Shown here: positions 1 to 7,514 of the stretch, piece after piece
Layout of the letters: each line of letters starts with the position of its first letter
Position numbering within the stretch: the first letter of the stretch is position 1
NCBI GenBank assembly: GCA_023145125.1
Contig: JAGLEK010000572.1
Location: forward strand, 1 to 10,145
From: Bacteroidales bacterium
GTDB taxonomy: Bacteria > Bacteroidota > Bacteroidia > Bacteroidales > B18-G4
Length of the DNA stretch: 10,145 nucleotides
Direction of reading: 5' to 3'
Notes under the pieces: model-generated
Told to the model about the DNA's origin: nothing
Databases searched by the model: none
Seen by the model: the letters and a program-made list of their open reading frames with translations, nothing else
Translations under genes and position numbers: made by a program

Positions 1-1070
1 TTCTTTTCATAAACCTTGAGGCGTTTCAGGCCGCGTGTCTGGCCCAGGAATAATTTCCATGCATTGGCCAGGCCTGCATATTTGGAAGCATATTGGATCC
101 TTACAGCCTGGTCGGCATCCATATGGACTTTCCATGCCTGCAGCTGGGCGTCGAATATCTCAATTAGTGTTGGGAGGAATGCATCCAGCTTATATTCAAT
201 ACCAAAAGAAGTCATGTATCTTTCAGTTCCGCCGGGATAACCCCAAACCATTGCAAAATCACCTTCTTCGTAGCCATCAACCGAAACAGGAAGGTGATGG
301 GCAGGTTTCAGTGGAATATTTTCTTCTGCATATTTAGCCGATTCGCCTTCGGGGCCGGTATAAATCCTAAAAATAGAAAAGTCGCCTGTATGACGGGGCC
401 ACATCCAGTTGTCGGTGTCTCCACCGTATTTACCGATGGATGAAGGCGGCGCTCCAACAAGACGAACATCTTTATACACAATATAAACGAAGAGGTAATA
501 CTCACTTCCCCCATAGAAAGAAGAAACACGTGTAGTATATTTGCCGTCTTCTTCGGCCTTTTCTGCGAGGCGAGTACGAATTTTTCTTACTTCTGCAGTA
601 CGCTCTGACTCAGTCAGTGTATCAGAAAGAAAAGGGATAATGCTATCCGTAACATCTTCCATTCTCACAAGGAACGAAGCTGCCATGCCCTTATTGGGCA
701 ATTCTTCCTCAAGGCTCATTGCCCAGAATCCATCCTTCAGATAATCATGTTCGACCGTACTGTGCGACTGGATCTTATCATAGCCACAATGGTGGTTGGT
801 GAAAAGTAAACCCTTGTCGGAGACGATTTCACCTGTACAGAAAAAACCACCAACACCTCCGCCTGAAAGGCCAACAATGGCATCTTTGAGGCTGGAATTG
901 TTGATACTGTAAATCTCTTCTGCCGTGAGCTGTAGCCCCATCTCCTGCATGTCAACATAATTCAGTCTTTCAACAAACATGGGAAGCCACATCCCTTCAT
1001 CGGGTGGCTCATACGCCATTGTGCTTCCTATAAGCAAAGCAGCAAAAAGCGTTAATAATAAATTTTTCAT
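1..1070 (-). CDS. S46 family dipeptidyl-peptidase (DPP7/DPP11 type), C-terminus beyond the window
   Basis: Exported serine exopeptidase predicted to release dipeptides from the N-terminus of peptides in the periplasm or at the outer surface. About 356 residues are visible of the roughly 700 usual for S46, and I followed the frame from the ATG at 1070 to the edge without a break. Residues 1-19 form a signal peptide (Lys-Asn, a hydrophobic stretch, then a probable Ala cut site). Near residues 91-97 lies TNHHCGY, which carries the catalytic His of the chymotrypsin-like fold. Residues 216-231 (GGDTDNWMWPRHTGDF) are the S46 hallmark with the probable catalytic Asp. A GYPGGT motif follows near residue 265. 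The catalytic Ser and the residue that separates DPP7 (hydrophobic P1) from DPP11 (Asp/Glu P1) lie in the missing half, so specificity cannot be called. It starts 29 bp after the M49-like gene and is probably co-transcribed with it. Confidence 0.93.
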   Translation of the reverse strand, partial: MKNLLLTLFAALLIGSTMAYEPPDEGMWLPMFVERLNYVDMQEMGLQLTAEEIYSINNSSLKDAIVGLSGGGVGGFFCTGEIVSDKGLLFTNHHCGYDKIQSHSTVEHDYLKDGFWAMSLEEELPNKGMAASFLVRMEDVTDSIIPFLSDTLTESERTAEVRKIRTRLAEKAEEDGKYTTRVSSFYGGSEYYLFVYIVYKDVRLVGAPPSSIGKYGGDTDNWMWPRHTGDFSIFRIYTGPEGESAKYAEENIPLKPAHHLPVSVDGYEEGDFAMVWGYPGGTERYMTSFGIEYKLDAFLPTLIEIFDAQLQAWKVHMDADQAVRIQYASKYAGLANAWKLFLGQTRGLKRLKVYEK

Positions 1071-1099
1071 AATCGTTTATAATTTAATTATTAATAGAA

Positions 1100-2794
1100 T
1101 TATTTCAGTCCTATAGAAGTAGGGCCCTGCTTGAAGGTAATATCAACAGGGATGTTGGAACTGTTAAGCCTGGAGAGATCAGCCTGCAGGTCCGGAGGGA
1201 TCATAGCTGCTTCTTCTACCCATGCTTTTGCGGCCTCATAATCACCATTACCCTGAATTAACAGGATCTTTTGCATCAGGCTTACCATGGCAATCTGCAT
1301 CTTCTCGAAATTAACGGTATAGGTTCCATCTTCATTAGTAGTAAATACTTCATGTTCTTTAAAATAGTTGAATCGCATCATATTGGCTTTGCCGTGAGAG
1401 CTGGCTGCCCCAAAACGGCTTGACCGGAAAATACCTGCAAAGAAAGTCACATAATTATCCATGACCTCTCCTTCGGTAAGCTCCCCCATCTCGTAGAGTT
1501 TAGTCACCAGGTAAAGCCCCATAATATCAGCCTTTCCTTCTTCTATAGCCGAATATTGTTCTTTCAGGGCTTCTCTTGCAGTACCCTTACCATTCAGGGT
1601 GTTCTTAATTCCCATAGCGTGTCCCACCTCATGGAACATGGTGTTTTCGAAAAAGGCGGTAAAAGTGATATACTTACGCTGATCAGGATCGATCAGAAGT
1701 TCTGATATAGGCAAAAGGATCTTATCGAATTTGGCCTTCATGGCATTTTTTAACTGTAGTTTGCGTGAACCATATTTTACATGTACTTCCTCGTCATTGG
1801 GAAGGTTGATGGCAATGGTTTTGCTTCCGGCATTGCAATCACCGGCGTAGTAGATCACATCATAAGCATTCATGTCGGCCTTGCTGCCCGGAACATCTTT
1901 TTTGTATTCATCGTCGACAGGCAGGCCTTTCTGCAGATCAGGCAGCATAGATGAGAACTTCTCTAGCTTTTTACTCCATTCAACATCTTTAAGCAGAATA
2001 AAAGACTCATAAGCAGCCTTGTAGCCAAACAGGGCATCCTCATAGTTTTCGATGGCACCCACTACAAAGTCAATATTGGTATTTTGCATTTCCATCCAGG
2101 CAAAATCACTTGGCTGGTAATTGTCTGATACCAGGGCTTCGGCACGCAGCTCAAGATATTTTTTCAGGCCGGGGTCTTCGGCAAGCGCTGCCGCTTCTTT
2201 TAATAGGCCTGAAGCCTCCTGAAGTTCACACGAATAAGCTTCATGGTACCATACTGTTTTAAGCGAACCATTTTCATCCCTTCTGATCAGGGTGTACAGG
2301 CTGGTTTTATTCGGATCATCAAATGTCTCAAACTCTTCTTTTGTCATGTCGGCAGGGTAAAAATTCGCACCCCTGGGCTTTTCCCCGACACCTGCAATAA
2401 ATGGCTTATTATTATTCAGCCTGTCCCAGGGCCCATAATTGATTCTTGCAAACCTCTTGGTGTTCTTATCAGCTATTGCGGGAATAAAATCGGCTTTTCC
2501 ACCAATGGTTTGTTGCCAGAACAAACCATCCATAATGCGGGCTACCTTAAATAAGATGCCCACGATCTCAACTTCTTTTTCGGAAAGGTGAGAAATGTCA
2601 GCAGTCAGCTCAAAAGGAGCGTAAATGGCCAGGCGTTCATTCACGTATTCCGCTGAACTTGCCTCAAAGGCCTTTTTGGATGGGATAAGCGTTTGTTTGT
2701 CGTTATACTTTTTACAGGACTCCTCCTGCTGGCATGATATTGTAATTACTCCAATAACAATGCTCGCGATTAATAGGAAAATTTTGGTTTTCAT
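1100..2794 (-). CDS. M49-like (dipeptidyl-peptidase III-like) zinc metallopeptidase lipoprotein
   Basis: 564 residues with ATG at 2794. Residues 1-20 are a type II signal sequence ending in a lipobox (ITIS-C21), so the mature protein is a lipoprotein. Cys21 is followed by QQEE, resembling the acidic surface-export signals described for Bacteroidota lipoproteins. The zinc site is visible: HEVGH at 388-392 and EEGKAD at 418-423, where Glu419 matches the third ligand. The surrounding text (HEVGHAMGIKNTL, then ALKEQYSAIEEGKADIMGLY) resembles the DPP III-like domain known from plant nudix/DPP III hybrid proteins and related bacterial proteins. It has HExxH spacing rather than the HExxGH of classical DPP III, and at 564 residues it is shorter than classical DPP III. 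Predicted role: hydrolysis of oligopeptides outside the cytoplasm; whether it releases dipeptides is unproven. The ABC exporter lies 116 bp upstream and the S46 peptidase 29 bp downstream. Confidence 0.85.
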   Translation of the reverse strand: MKTKIFLLIASIVIGVITISCQQEESCKKYNDKQTLIPSKKAFEASSAEYVNERLAIYAPFELTADISHLSEKEVEIVGILFKVARIMDGLFWQQTIGGKADFIPAIADKNTKRFARINYGPWDRLNNNKPFIAGVGEKPRGANFYPADMTKEEFETFDDPNKTSLYTLIRRDENGSLKTVWYHEAYSCELQEASGLLKEAAALAEDPGLKKYLELRAEALVSDNYQPSDFAWMEMQNTNIDFVVGAIENYEDALFGYKAAYESFILLKDVEWSKKLEKFSSMLPDLQKGLPVDDEYKKDVPGSKADMNAYDVIYYAGDCNAGSKTIAINLPNDEEVHVKYGSRKLQLKNAMKAKFDKILLPISELLIDPDQRKYITFTAFFENTMFHEVGHAMGIKNTLNGKGTAREALKEQYSAIEEGKADIMGLYLVTKLYEMGELTEGEVMDNYVTFFAGIFRSSRFGAASSHGKANMMRFNYFKEHEVFTTNEDGTYTVNFEKMQIAMVSLMQKILLIQGNGDYEAAKAWVEEAAMIPPDLQADLSRLNSSNIPVDITFKQGPTSIGLK

Positions 2795-2806
2795 GGCTTT
2801 GGTTTA

Positions 2807-2845
2807 AAGAATTTCTTAGTCCTGCGAAAATAAGAATATTTCTTA
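2807..2845. repeat. Two short inverted repeats of the same TAAGAA/TTCTTA type upstream of the M49-like gene
   Basis: The 116-bp gap between the adaptor gene and the M49-like gene contains AAGAA-T-TTCTT (2807-2817) and TAAGAA-TAT-TTCTTA (2831-2845). Their centres are 26 bp apart, and they lie 13-51 bp upstream of the ATG. They could be a tandem operator pair or weak AT-rich hairpins; the second is followed on the minus strand by TTTT but has no GC pairs to speak of. I see no convincing promoter here: minus-strand TATTTTCG is one base off the Bacteroidota -7 consensus but lacks a properly spaced TTG. Chance is a real alternative in such AT-rich DNA. Confidence 0.3.
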
Positions 2846-2910
2846 ACAACCATCCTGCTGTAGATTAAGAATAAAAACGATTATTGCTGTGATAGGAAGA
2901 GATTGTAATA

Positions 2911-3996
2911 TCAACGTATCGGAACTTTAATTTTATCTTCTTCAGAGAGCCCCGAAACTACCTCTATGTGGATGCCGTCCGACAAGCCAAGTTCAATATT
3001 TCTTTTCTCGAATATCTGGAGCTCGGTTTCTACCTCAACAAAGGCAGTATCGCCATCGAATTGAATCACACTTTCCGGCACCGCCAGCACACTATCGACC
3101 CTTGCCAGTACAATATCGGCATTTGCACTGTAGCCGGCTCTGATAAACTGGTCAGTGCGAAGCACAACGTCAGCCTTGATCTCAAACTGTATGGCACCAT
3201 TTTCTTCGACCCCCTTCGGGGAGATATGTTCCAAAACCGCTTCGAAGCGTATATCCTCAATAGCACCGATCTGTAATATCAGTGGCATTCCTTCGCTTAT
3301 CTTTCCAACCTCCGTTTCGTCGATCTTGCCTTCAAATATCATTTCATTCATGTCGGCGATTGTGGCAATGGTGGTTCCGGCATTAAATGTATTGCTTTCG
3401 ATAACAGAATTGCCCTGTTCTACAGGAACGGCAAGCACCATTCCTGCAATGGTGGAACGCACCAGGGTGTTGGTTGTTTTACCGGCGGCCTTGGTTTGGC
3501 CTTCTTGTATCAGCTCAAGATTATTTTGTGCTGAACCCAACTCTTCACTTGCATTTTCATACTCCAGTTCGAATTGTTCGAATTCAGCTGCAGGGATTAC
3601 ACCATCATCATAGAGCTCTTTTCTCCTTTCGAACTTTCTTTTTGCATTTTCAAGAGAGATCTCTGCCCGCTTAACCCTTGATTCGGCATTATTAAGGCTC
3701 ACCATATTGGGTATGATCTTGATTTTGGCGATCACGTCACCCTGCTTCACCATTTGCCCGGGCTCCACATATAAAATCTCTATGATCCCTGAAACCTTTG
3801 GAGTGATGTCAATTTCTTTCCGGGGGTTAACAGAGCCGGTGGCAACCGTTTTCTTGATAATGTTTGGCGCCACGAATGCCGTTGTGGTTTCATAGATCAC
3901 CGGTGTTTCTTTTGATTTACCATATAAATAGTAGATAGTAAACCCAAATATACCTACTACGATCACGATGGTCAGGATTCTAAAAAAGCTTTTCAT
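2911..3996 (-). CDS. HlyD/MacA-type periplasmic adaptor (membrane fusion protein) of an ABC exporter
   Basis: 361 residues with ATG at 3996. A single N-terminal membrane anchor spans about residues 6-25. Then come a first lipoyl-like half (about 58-95, with the VEPGQMVKQGDVIAKI pattern), an alpha-helical hairpin rich in Lys/Glu/Ala (about 98-167), the second lipoyl half (about 175-212), a beta-barrel region (about 213-300) and a membrane-proximal region (about 300-361, beginning VLAVPESVIQ). This is the normal domain order of MacA-type adaptors, which link the inner-membrane transporter to an outer-membrane TolC channel. The hairpin is fairly short. It is the last gene of the exporter set, 24 bp after the second permease; placing the adaptor after the permeases differs from the common adaptor-first order. 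No TolC gene is in the window, so the channel must be encoded elsewhere. Confidence 0.93.
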   Translation of the reverse strand: MKSFFRILTIVIVVGIFGFTIYYLYGKSKETPVIYETTTAFVAPNIIKKTVATGSVNPRKEIDITPKVSGIIEILYVEPGQMVKQGDVIAKIKIIPNMVSLNNAESRVKRAEISLENAKRKFERRKELYDDGVIPAAEFEQFELEYENASEELGSAQNNLELIQEGQTKAAGKTTNTLVRSTIAGMVLAVPVEQGNSVIESNTFNAGTTIATIADMNEMIFEGKIDETEVGKISEGMPLILQIGAIEDIRFEAVLEHISPKGVEENGAIQFEIKADVVLRTDQFIRAGYSANADIVLARVDSVLAVPESVIQFDGDTAFVEVETELQIFEKRNIELGLSDGIHIEVVSGLSEEDKIKVPIR

Positions 3997-4020
3997 TTTT
4001 TTATTTCTTAAGTTTTAAAT

Positions 4021-5301
4021 TTATTCATCTCTAAGGGCATCGATGGGCTTCATGCTGACAGCCCTGTAAGCCGGAATAAGCCCGGCCAGCAATCCCGATA
4101 CTACCAATACCTCGAGGGCCTGAATGGCAGCGCTGAAGTTTACTTCGGGATTAGCAAACATGTCGCTTTCCGCCCCTGTTGTGACGAGCAGATAATTTAC
4201 CCCCTCAACAATCCCAACACCCAGTACAAGTCCGATATAACCGGCCAGGGTTGTTAATATCACAGATTCCATGATCACCTGTGAGATGATATGCCATGGA
4301 GTAGCCCCGATAGCTCGCTGAATGCCTATCTCCTTAGTTCTTTCTTTTACAATGATCAGCATAATATTACTGACTCCGATGACCCCCGCCAACAAGGTGC
4401 CTATACCCACGATCCATATCAATCCACGGATACCGGCAAATAGTGTGGTCATTTTATTAAATTCGTTTTCCAGGTTAAAGGAACCCACAGCCCTTTCATC
4501 GTCAGGATGGATGGTATGCCGCTGGCGCAACAAAGCCTTGGCTTTTTCCTCAACCACGGATACCTGGACATTGTCACGGGAAGTAATAGAATACCAGCCA
4601 ACCACATCACCGAAGTTATATGTCTTTTGCAGGGTTGTAAATGGAAGATATATGATCTGATTCTCATGCTCACCCCTGTGGGGCTTGAGGGATTCGAAAA
4701 CACCCACCACCTTGAAATATACACCCTGTATGCGGAGGTATTCGCCCACAGGGTTTTCGTCCGGGGAAAACATCTCATTAACCACACGCTGTCCGATAAC
4801 ACATACTTTTCTTTTATCCCTGATATCCAACTCATTAACAAATCTACCGCTTTTCATTCCTACGGGATCGATCAGGTTGTAGGCAGGATAGTCGCCCTGC
4901 ATGACAAAGGCGCCCGTGCGCTCTCCCCTGACTACATTATTTCCGTCAGATGACCATCCACGGATCCTGGGGCCAATATGTTTGATTTCGGGTATTTGTT
5001 CCAACAAGGCTTCCGTATCACCATTACGAAAGTTATAATGCCTGCCACGGTCAAATCCCTTATAAGGCATTGTAGTTCTTTGGGTCCACATGAACACGCT
5101 GTTAGTGGCCATATCCCCCATATCGCGACCTACAGCGTTTTCTAACCCGGATCCGGATCCCATCATTATCACGAGCATAAAAATGCCCCAGAAAACTCCG
5201 AATGCAGTGAAAAAAGTACGAAGCCTGTTCTTTTTCAGTGCACTGAATATCTCTTGCCATCTGTCTGCATCAAATATTCTCATATTCAAAACTTTTATCA
5301 T
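4021..5301 (-). CDS. MacB/FtsX-type ABC transporter permease (second of two)
   Basis: 426 residues with no ATPase domain. It has the four-helix FtsX/MacB layout: TM1 at about 29-49, a large periplasmic domain at about 50-288, then TM2 (about 291-318), TM3 (about 342-370) and TM4 (about 393-413). The cytoplasmic loop has the family signature KERTKEIGIQRAIGAT (319-334) and the C-terminus ends in KPIDALRDE. It is paralogous along its length to the preceding gene. Its ATG at 5301 overlaps that gene's stop by 4 bp (ATGA), which argues for translational coupling. An ATG seven codons in (5283) would give an N-terminus matching the paralog better, so the start is slightly uncertain. With its partner it probably forms a heterodimer over the shared ATPase. 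Such systems move lipids, lipoproteins, peptides or drugs from the periplasmic side outward rather than through a classic channel; the substrate is unknown. Confidence 0.93.
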   Translation of the reverse strand: MIKVLNMRIFDADRWQEIFSALKKNRLRTFFTAFGVFWGIFMLVIMMGSGSGLENAVGRDMGDMATNSVFMWTQRTTMPYKGFDRGRHYNFRNGDTEALLEQIPEIKHIGPRIRGWSSDGNNVVRGERTGAFVMQGDYPAYNLIDPVGMKSGRFVNELDIRDKRKVCVIGQRVVNEMFSPDENPVGEYLRIQGVYFKVVGVFESLKPHRGEHENQIIYLPFTTLQKTYNFGDVVGWYSITSRDNVQVSVVEEKAKALLRQRHTIHPDDERAVGSFNLENEFNKMTTLFAGIRGLIWIVGIGTLLAGVIGVSNIMLIIVKERTKEIGIQRAIGATPWHIISQVIMESVILTTLAGYIGLVLGVGIVEGVNYLLVTTGAESDMFANPEVNFSAAIQALEVLVVSGLLAGLIPAYRAVSMKPIDALRDE

Positions 5302-6527
5302 TCATCCCTGAGAGCAACTACAGGTTTAACAGAAGCAGCCTTGCGTGCAGGCACAAAGCCTGCCAGGGCACCGCTTATCACCAGTAAAAGGGTAGCATAA
5401 ACTGCAATCTGGATATTAACCTCAGGGTTCGCAAAATAATCTGTAGCAGGCAAAACATTTGAAAGAAGTTCCAACAATCCGACTCCCATAACCAGGCCGA
5501 TATATCCTGCAAACCCGGTGATAAGAATGGATTCCTGCAGTATCAGGCTGATAATTGACCAGGGGGTTGCCCCCATCGATTTCCTGATGCCTATTTCCTT
5601 GGTTCGTTCTTTCACAACTATCATCATGATGTTGCTTACCCCTACAATGCCTGCGATAATGGTACCGATACCTATGATCCAGATAAACAAACGGATATTG
5701 GAAAATAGATTCATGAACGTGCGGTATTGCTCTATGCTGTTATATACAAATATCGCTCTGGGATCAGTCGGGTCAAACTTCATTTTTTCCGAAAGGTCCT
5801 GCTTGATCACCTCAATCATTTCCAGACTTTCTTCCACATCGGCATCGCCGAGGTTGAGCAGGATACTGCCCACATAATTACCCATATTAAAGACCCGTTG
5901 TGCAGTCGAAAGCGGAATATAGATCCTTGTCAGGTCGCGGTCGCCACCGGGATCGTCGAAAGTGCCTATTACTTTAAAAGGAACACCGCTAACTTTGATA
6001 TACTTTCCCAGCGGATCTTCACCTTTGAAAAGTGCCTCATCGACCAGCCTGCCGAGTACAACAACTTTCCGGTAATCATCTTCATCAATTTTATTAAGAT
6101 ACCTGCCATTAAGAATAATAAGGGATTCAACAAACTTATAATCAGGGCTTACGGCAAAAATATCAAAATTGCCGTATTCGTTTTTATATGAAAGGGTATT
6201 GTTGGCCCAAACGGCTGAACGGCCGGAGCTTTTATCTACCCCCTCGAGGGAACCAAGCTCTTTCTTTTCCTCATTTGTAAAACGCAGGCGTCTGCCGGGG
6301 CTCAATCCTTTGTAAGGCATGCTTGTGATGCCTGCATTAATGGAGAGGTAGTTGACAGCGTCGCCGGTAAATTCTCTTTTTACACCGTTTTCAAGGCCGT
6401 AGCCGGAACCCAGGAGAATGATCAGCATGAAGATACCCCATGCAACACTGAATCCGGTAAGTATGGTCCTGAGTTTATTTTTCCGGATCGTGCTGAAGAT
6501 TTCCTGCCACTTATCTATATCGAACAT
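5298..6527 (-). CDS. MacB/FtsX-type ABC transporter permease (first of two)
   Basis: 409 residues with ATG at 6527. The N-terminus MFDIDKWQEIFSTIRKNKLRT is typical of MacB-like permeases that lack a fused ATPase. TM1 lies at about 21-42, a MacB_PCD-like periplasmic domain at about 43-278, and TM2-TM4 at about 281-305, 328-355 and 376-396. KERTKEIGIRKSMGAT (306-321) is the conserved coupling segment after TM2, and the end KPVVALRDE matches the paralog's end. It follows the ATPase gene by 11 bp and overlaps the next permease by 4 bp. The two permeases are most alike in the cytoplasmic and membrane parts and differ most in the periplasmic domain, as expected after a duplication in which that domain specialised. 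Confident as a permease; substrate unknown. Confidence 0.93.
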   Translation of the reverse strand: MFDIDKWQEIFSTIRKNKLRTILTGFSVAWGIFMLIILLGSGYGLENGVKREFTGDAVNYLSINAGITSMPYKGLSPGRRLRFTNEEKKELGSLEGVDKSSGRSAVWANNTLSYKNEYGNFDIFAVSPDYKFVESLIILNGRYLNKIDEDDYRKVVVLGRLVDEALFKGEDPLGKYIKVSGVPFKVIGTFDDPGGDRDLTRIYIPLSTAQRVFNMGNYVGSILLNLGDADVEESLEMIEVIKQDLSEKMKFDPTDPRAIFVYNSIEQYRTFMNLFSNIRLFIWIIGIGTIIAGIVGVSNIMMIVVKERTKEIGIRKSMGATPWSIISLILQESILITGFAGYIGLVMGVGLLELLSNVLPATDYFANPEVNIQIAVYATLLLVISGALAGFVPARKAASVKPVVALRDE

Positions 6528-6538
6528 TTTCAGTGGGA

Positions 6539-7285
6539 TTATGCTGTTTGAAGGATCTTGGGCTTTTCTGCCGGAGACTTATGAAAGCCATTTTTAATAT
6601 TCTTTTCGATCAGGCCGTCTTTCAGCCGTATGATTCGTTCTGTTTCCCGTGATATATCGTTTTCGTGGGTAACAATGATTACAGTTATCCCGGATTGATT
6701 TATCTCTTTAAATAACTCCATAACCTCCATGGATGTAGAGGAATCCAACGCACCGGTGGGTTCATCGGCAAGTATTATTTTGGGTTTGGAGATTAGTGCC
6801 CTGGCGATCGCTATACGCTGTTTTTGGCCTCCCGATAATTCGTTTGGCAGGTGTTCTGCCCATTCCTCAAGACCCATTTTTTCGAGGAATTCCATAGCCA
6901 TCCGATTACGCTTTTTTCTTCCTACACCTTGATAATACAAGGGGAGGGCGACATTTTCCTTTGCATTTTTAAATGAGATAAGGTTAAACGACTGGAAAAC
7001 AAATCCTATAGTTGCATTACGCAGATGTGCGGCTTTTCGTTCATTAAGATTGCGCAGTTTTGAGTCACTGTAATTACGGATAAGGTCTCCATCCAGTATC
7101 AATTCACCCTCATCGTAGGTATCAAGCAGGCCAATAATGTTTAGAAGTGTGGATTTGCCGGAACCGGAGGATCCCATTATGGATACCAGCTCGCCTTTTT
7201 CAATGCTGAGGTCAAAACCTTTCAGGACATGAAGCTTGTTTTGCCCGACCTCGTAGGATTTATGTAAGTTTTTAAGGGTTATCAT
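6539..7285 (-). CDS. ABC transporter ATPase of the MacB/LolD type
   Basis: 248 residues with ATG at 7285. All nucleotide-binding motifs are present: Walker A GSSGSGKST (38-46), Q-loop Gln98 in FVFQSF, signature LSGGQ (150-154), Walker B IILADE (170-175) followed by PTGALD, and switch His207 in VTHE. This arrangement belongs to the MacB/LolD/FtsE group that powers FtsX-type permeases. The C-terminal 20 or so residues are Lys-rich and outside the core fold. It is the first gene of a four-gene operon (ATPase, permease, permease, adaptor) and should energise both permeases as a dimer. A BlaI-type operator candidate lies 23-36 bp upstream of its start, so it may be induced through the neighbouring BlaI/M56 pair. 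Confidence 0.96.
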   Translation of the reverse strand: MITLKNLHKSYEVGQNKLHVLKGFDLSIEKGELVSIMGSSGSGKSTLLNIIGLLDTYDEGELILDGDLIRNYSDSKLRNLNERKAAHLRNATIGFVFQSFNLISFKNAKENVALPLYYQGVGRKKRNRMAMEFLEKMGLEEWAEHLPNELSGGQKQRIAIARALISKPKIILADEPTGALDSSTSMEVMELFKEINQSGITVIIVTHENDISRETERIIRLKDGLIEKNIKNGFHKSPAEKPKILQTA

Positions 7286-7303
7286 GTATATTGGTCTTTT
7301 GTG

Positions 7304-7321
7304 CGGTTTTAATAACTAAAA
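7304..7321. promoter_or_regulatory. Candidate BlaI-family operator upstream of the ABC exporter operon
   Basis: TTTAATAACTAAAA (7308-7321) is identical over 14 bases to 9261-9274 in front of the BlaI-type gene. It contains the full AACTAA half-site (7314-7319). The opposite half is degenerate (CGGTTT where the blaI copy has TTAGTT). It sits 23-36 bp upstream of the ATPase ATG, where a bound repressor could block transcription. I found no convincing -33/-7 promoter pair in this gap, so its exact position relative to the start of transcription is unknown. Seen: the shared sequence. Inferred: repressor binding. Confidence 0.5.
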
Positions 7322-7457
7322 GTGTGCCAGTGTTATAAAGCGCATAATAACAAAAGGTTAACGAAGCATAAAATATGAACGCAGGGGTAATATGTGTCCG
7401 ATATAGACAATGGTTGTTCAGAAGTGAACAGCTATAGAATGCAAGCTATGAGCGGGA

Positions 7458-7499
7458 ATATAAAAGGCCGCCATTGCTGAAATTTCAATAATGGCGGCC
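7458..7499 (-). terminator. Intrinsic terminator after the M56 peptidase gene
   Basis: A perfect 10-bp GC-rich stem is formed by GGCCGCCATT (7466-7475) and AATGGCGGCC (7490-7499), with a 14-base loop that is itself nearly palindromic (TGAAATTTCA). On the minus strand the stem is followed by TTTTATATT. It begins 15 bp past the stop codon of the M56 gene. It should end the repressor/M56 transcript and separate it from the ABC operon, which therefore needs its own promoter between about 7286 and 7457. The rest of that gap (7322-7457) shows nothing else I can name. Confidence 0.85.
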
Positions 7500-7514
7500 C
7501 ATATCACAGAAAGA

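Noticed and set aside
35..337. Plus-strand open frames across 16-958
   Set aside because: They are shadows of the S46 gene, whose minus-strand frame carries clear family motifs and a signal peptide.
4333..4340. Single TTAGTT half-sites inside coding regions (for example near 4335, 8305 and 9149)
   Set aside because: Isolated 6-mers without a paired half or intergenic location occur by chance; only paired or extended copies were kept.
4507..4953. Plus-strand open frame of 148 codons inside the second permease
   Set aside because: Antisense to a well-supported MacB-type permease, with no recognisable domain of its own.
5149..5160. Repeated GGATCC units in the second permease
   Set aside because: They encode the Gly-Ser-Gly-Ser run after TM1 and are explained by codon usage.
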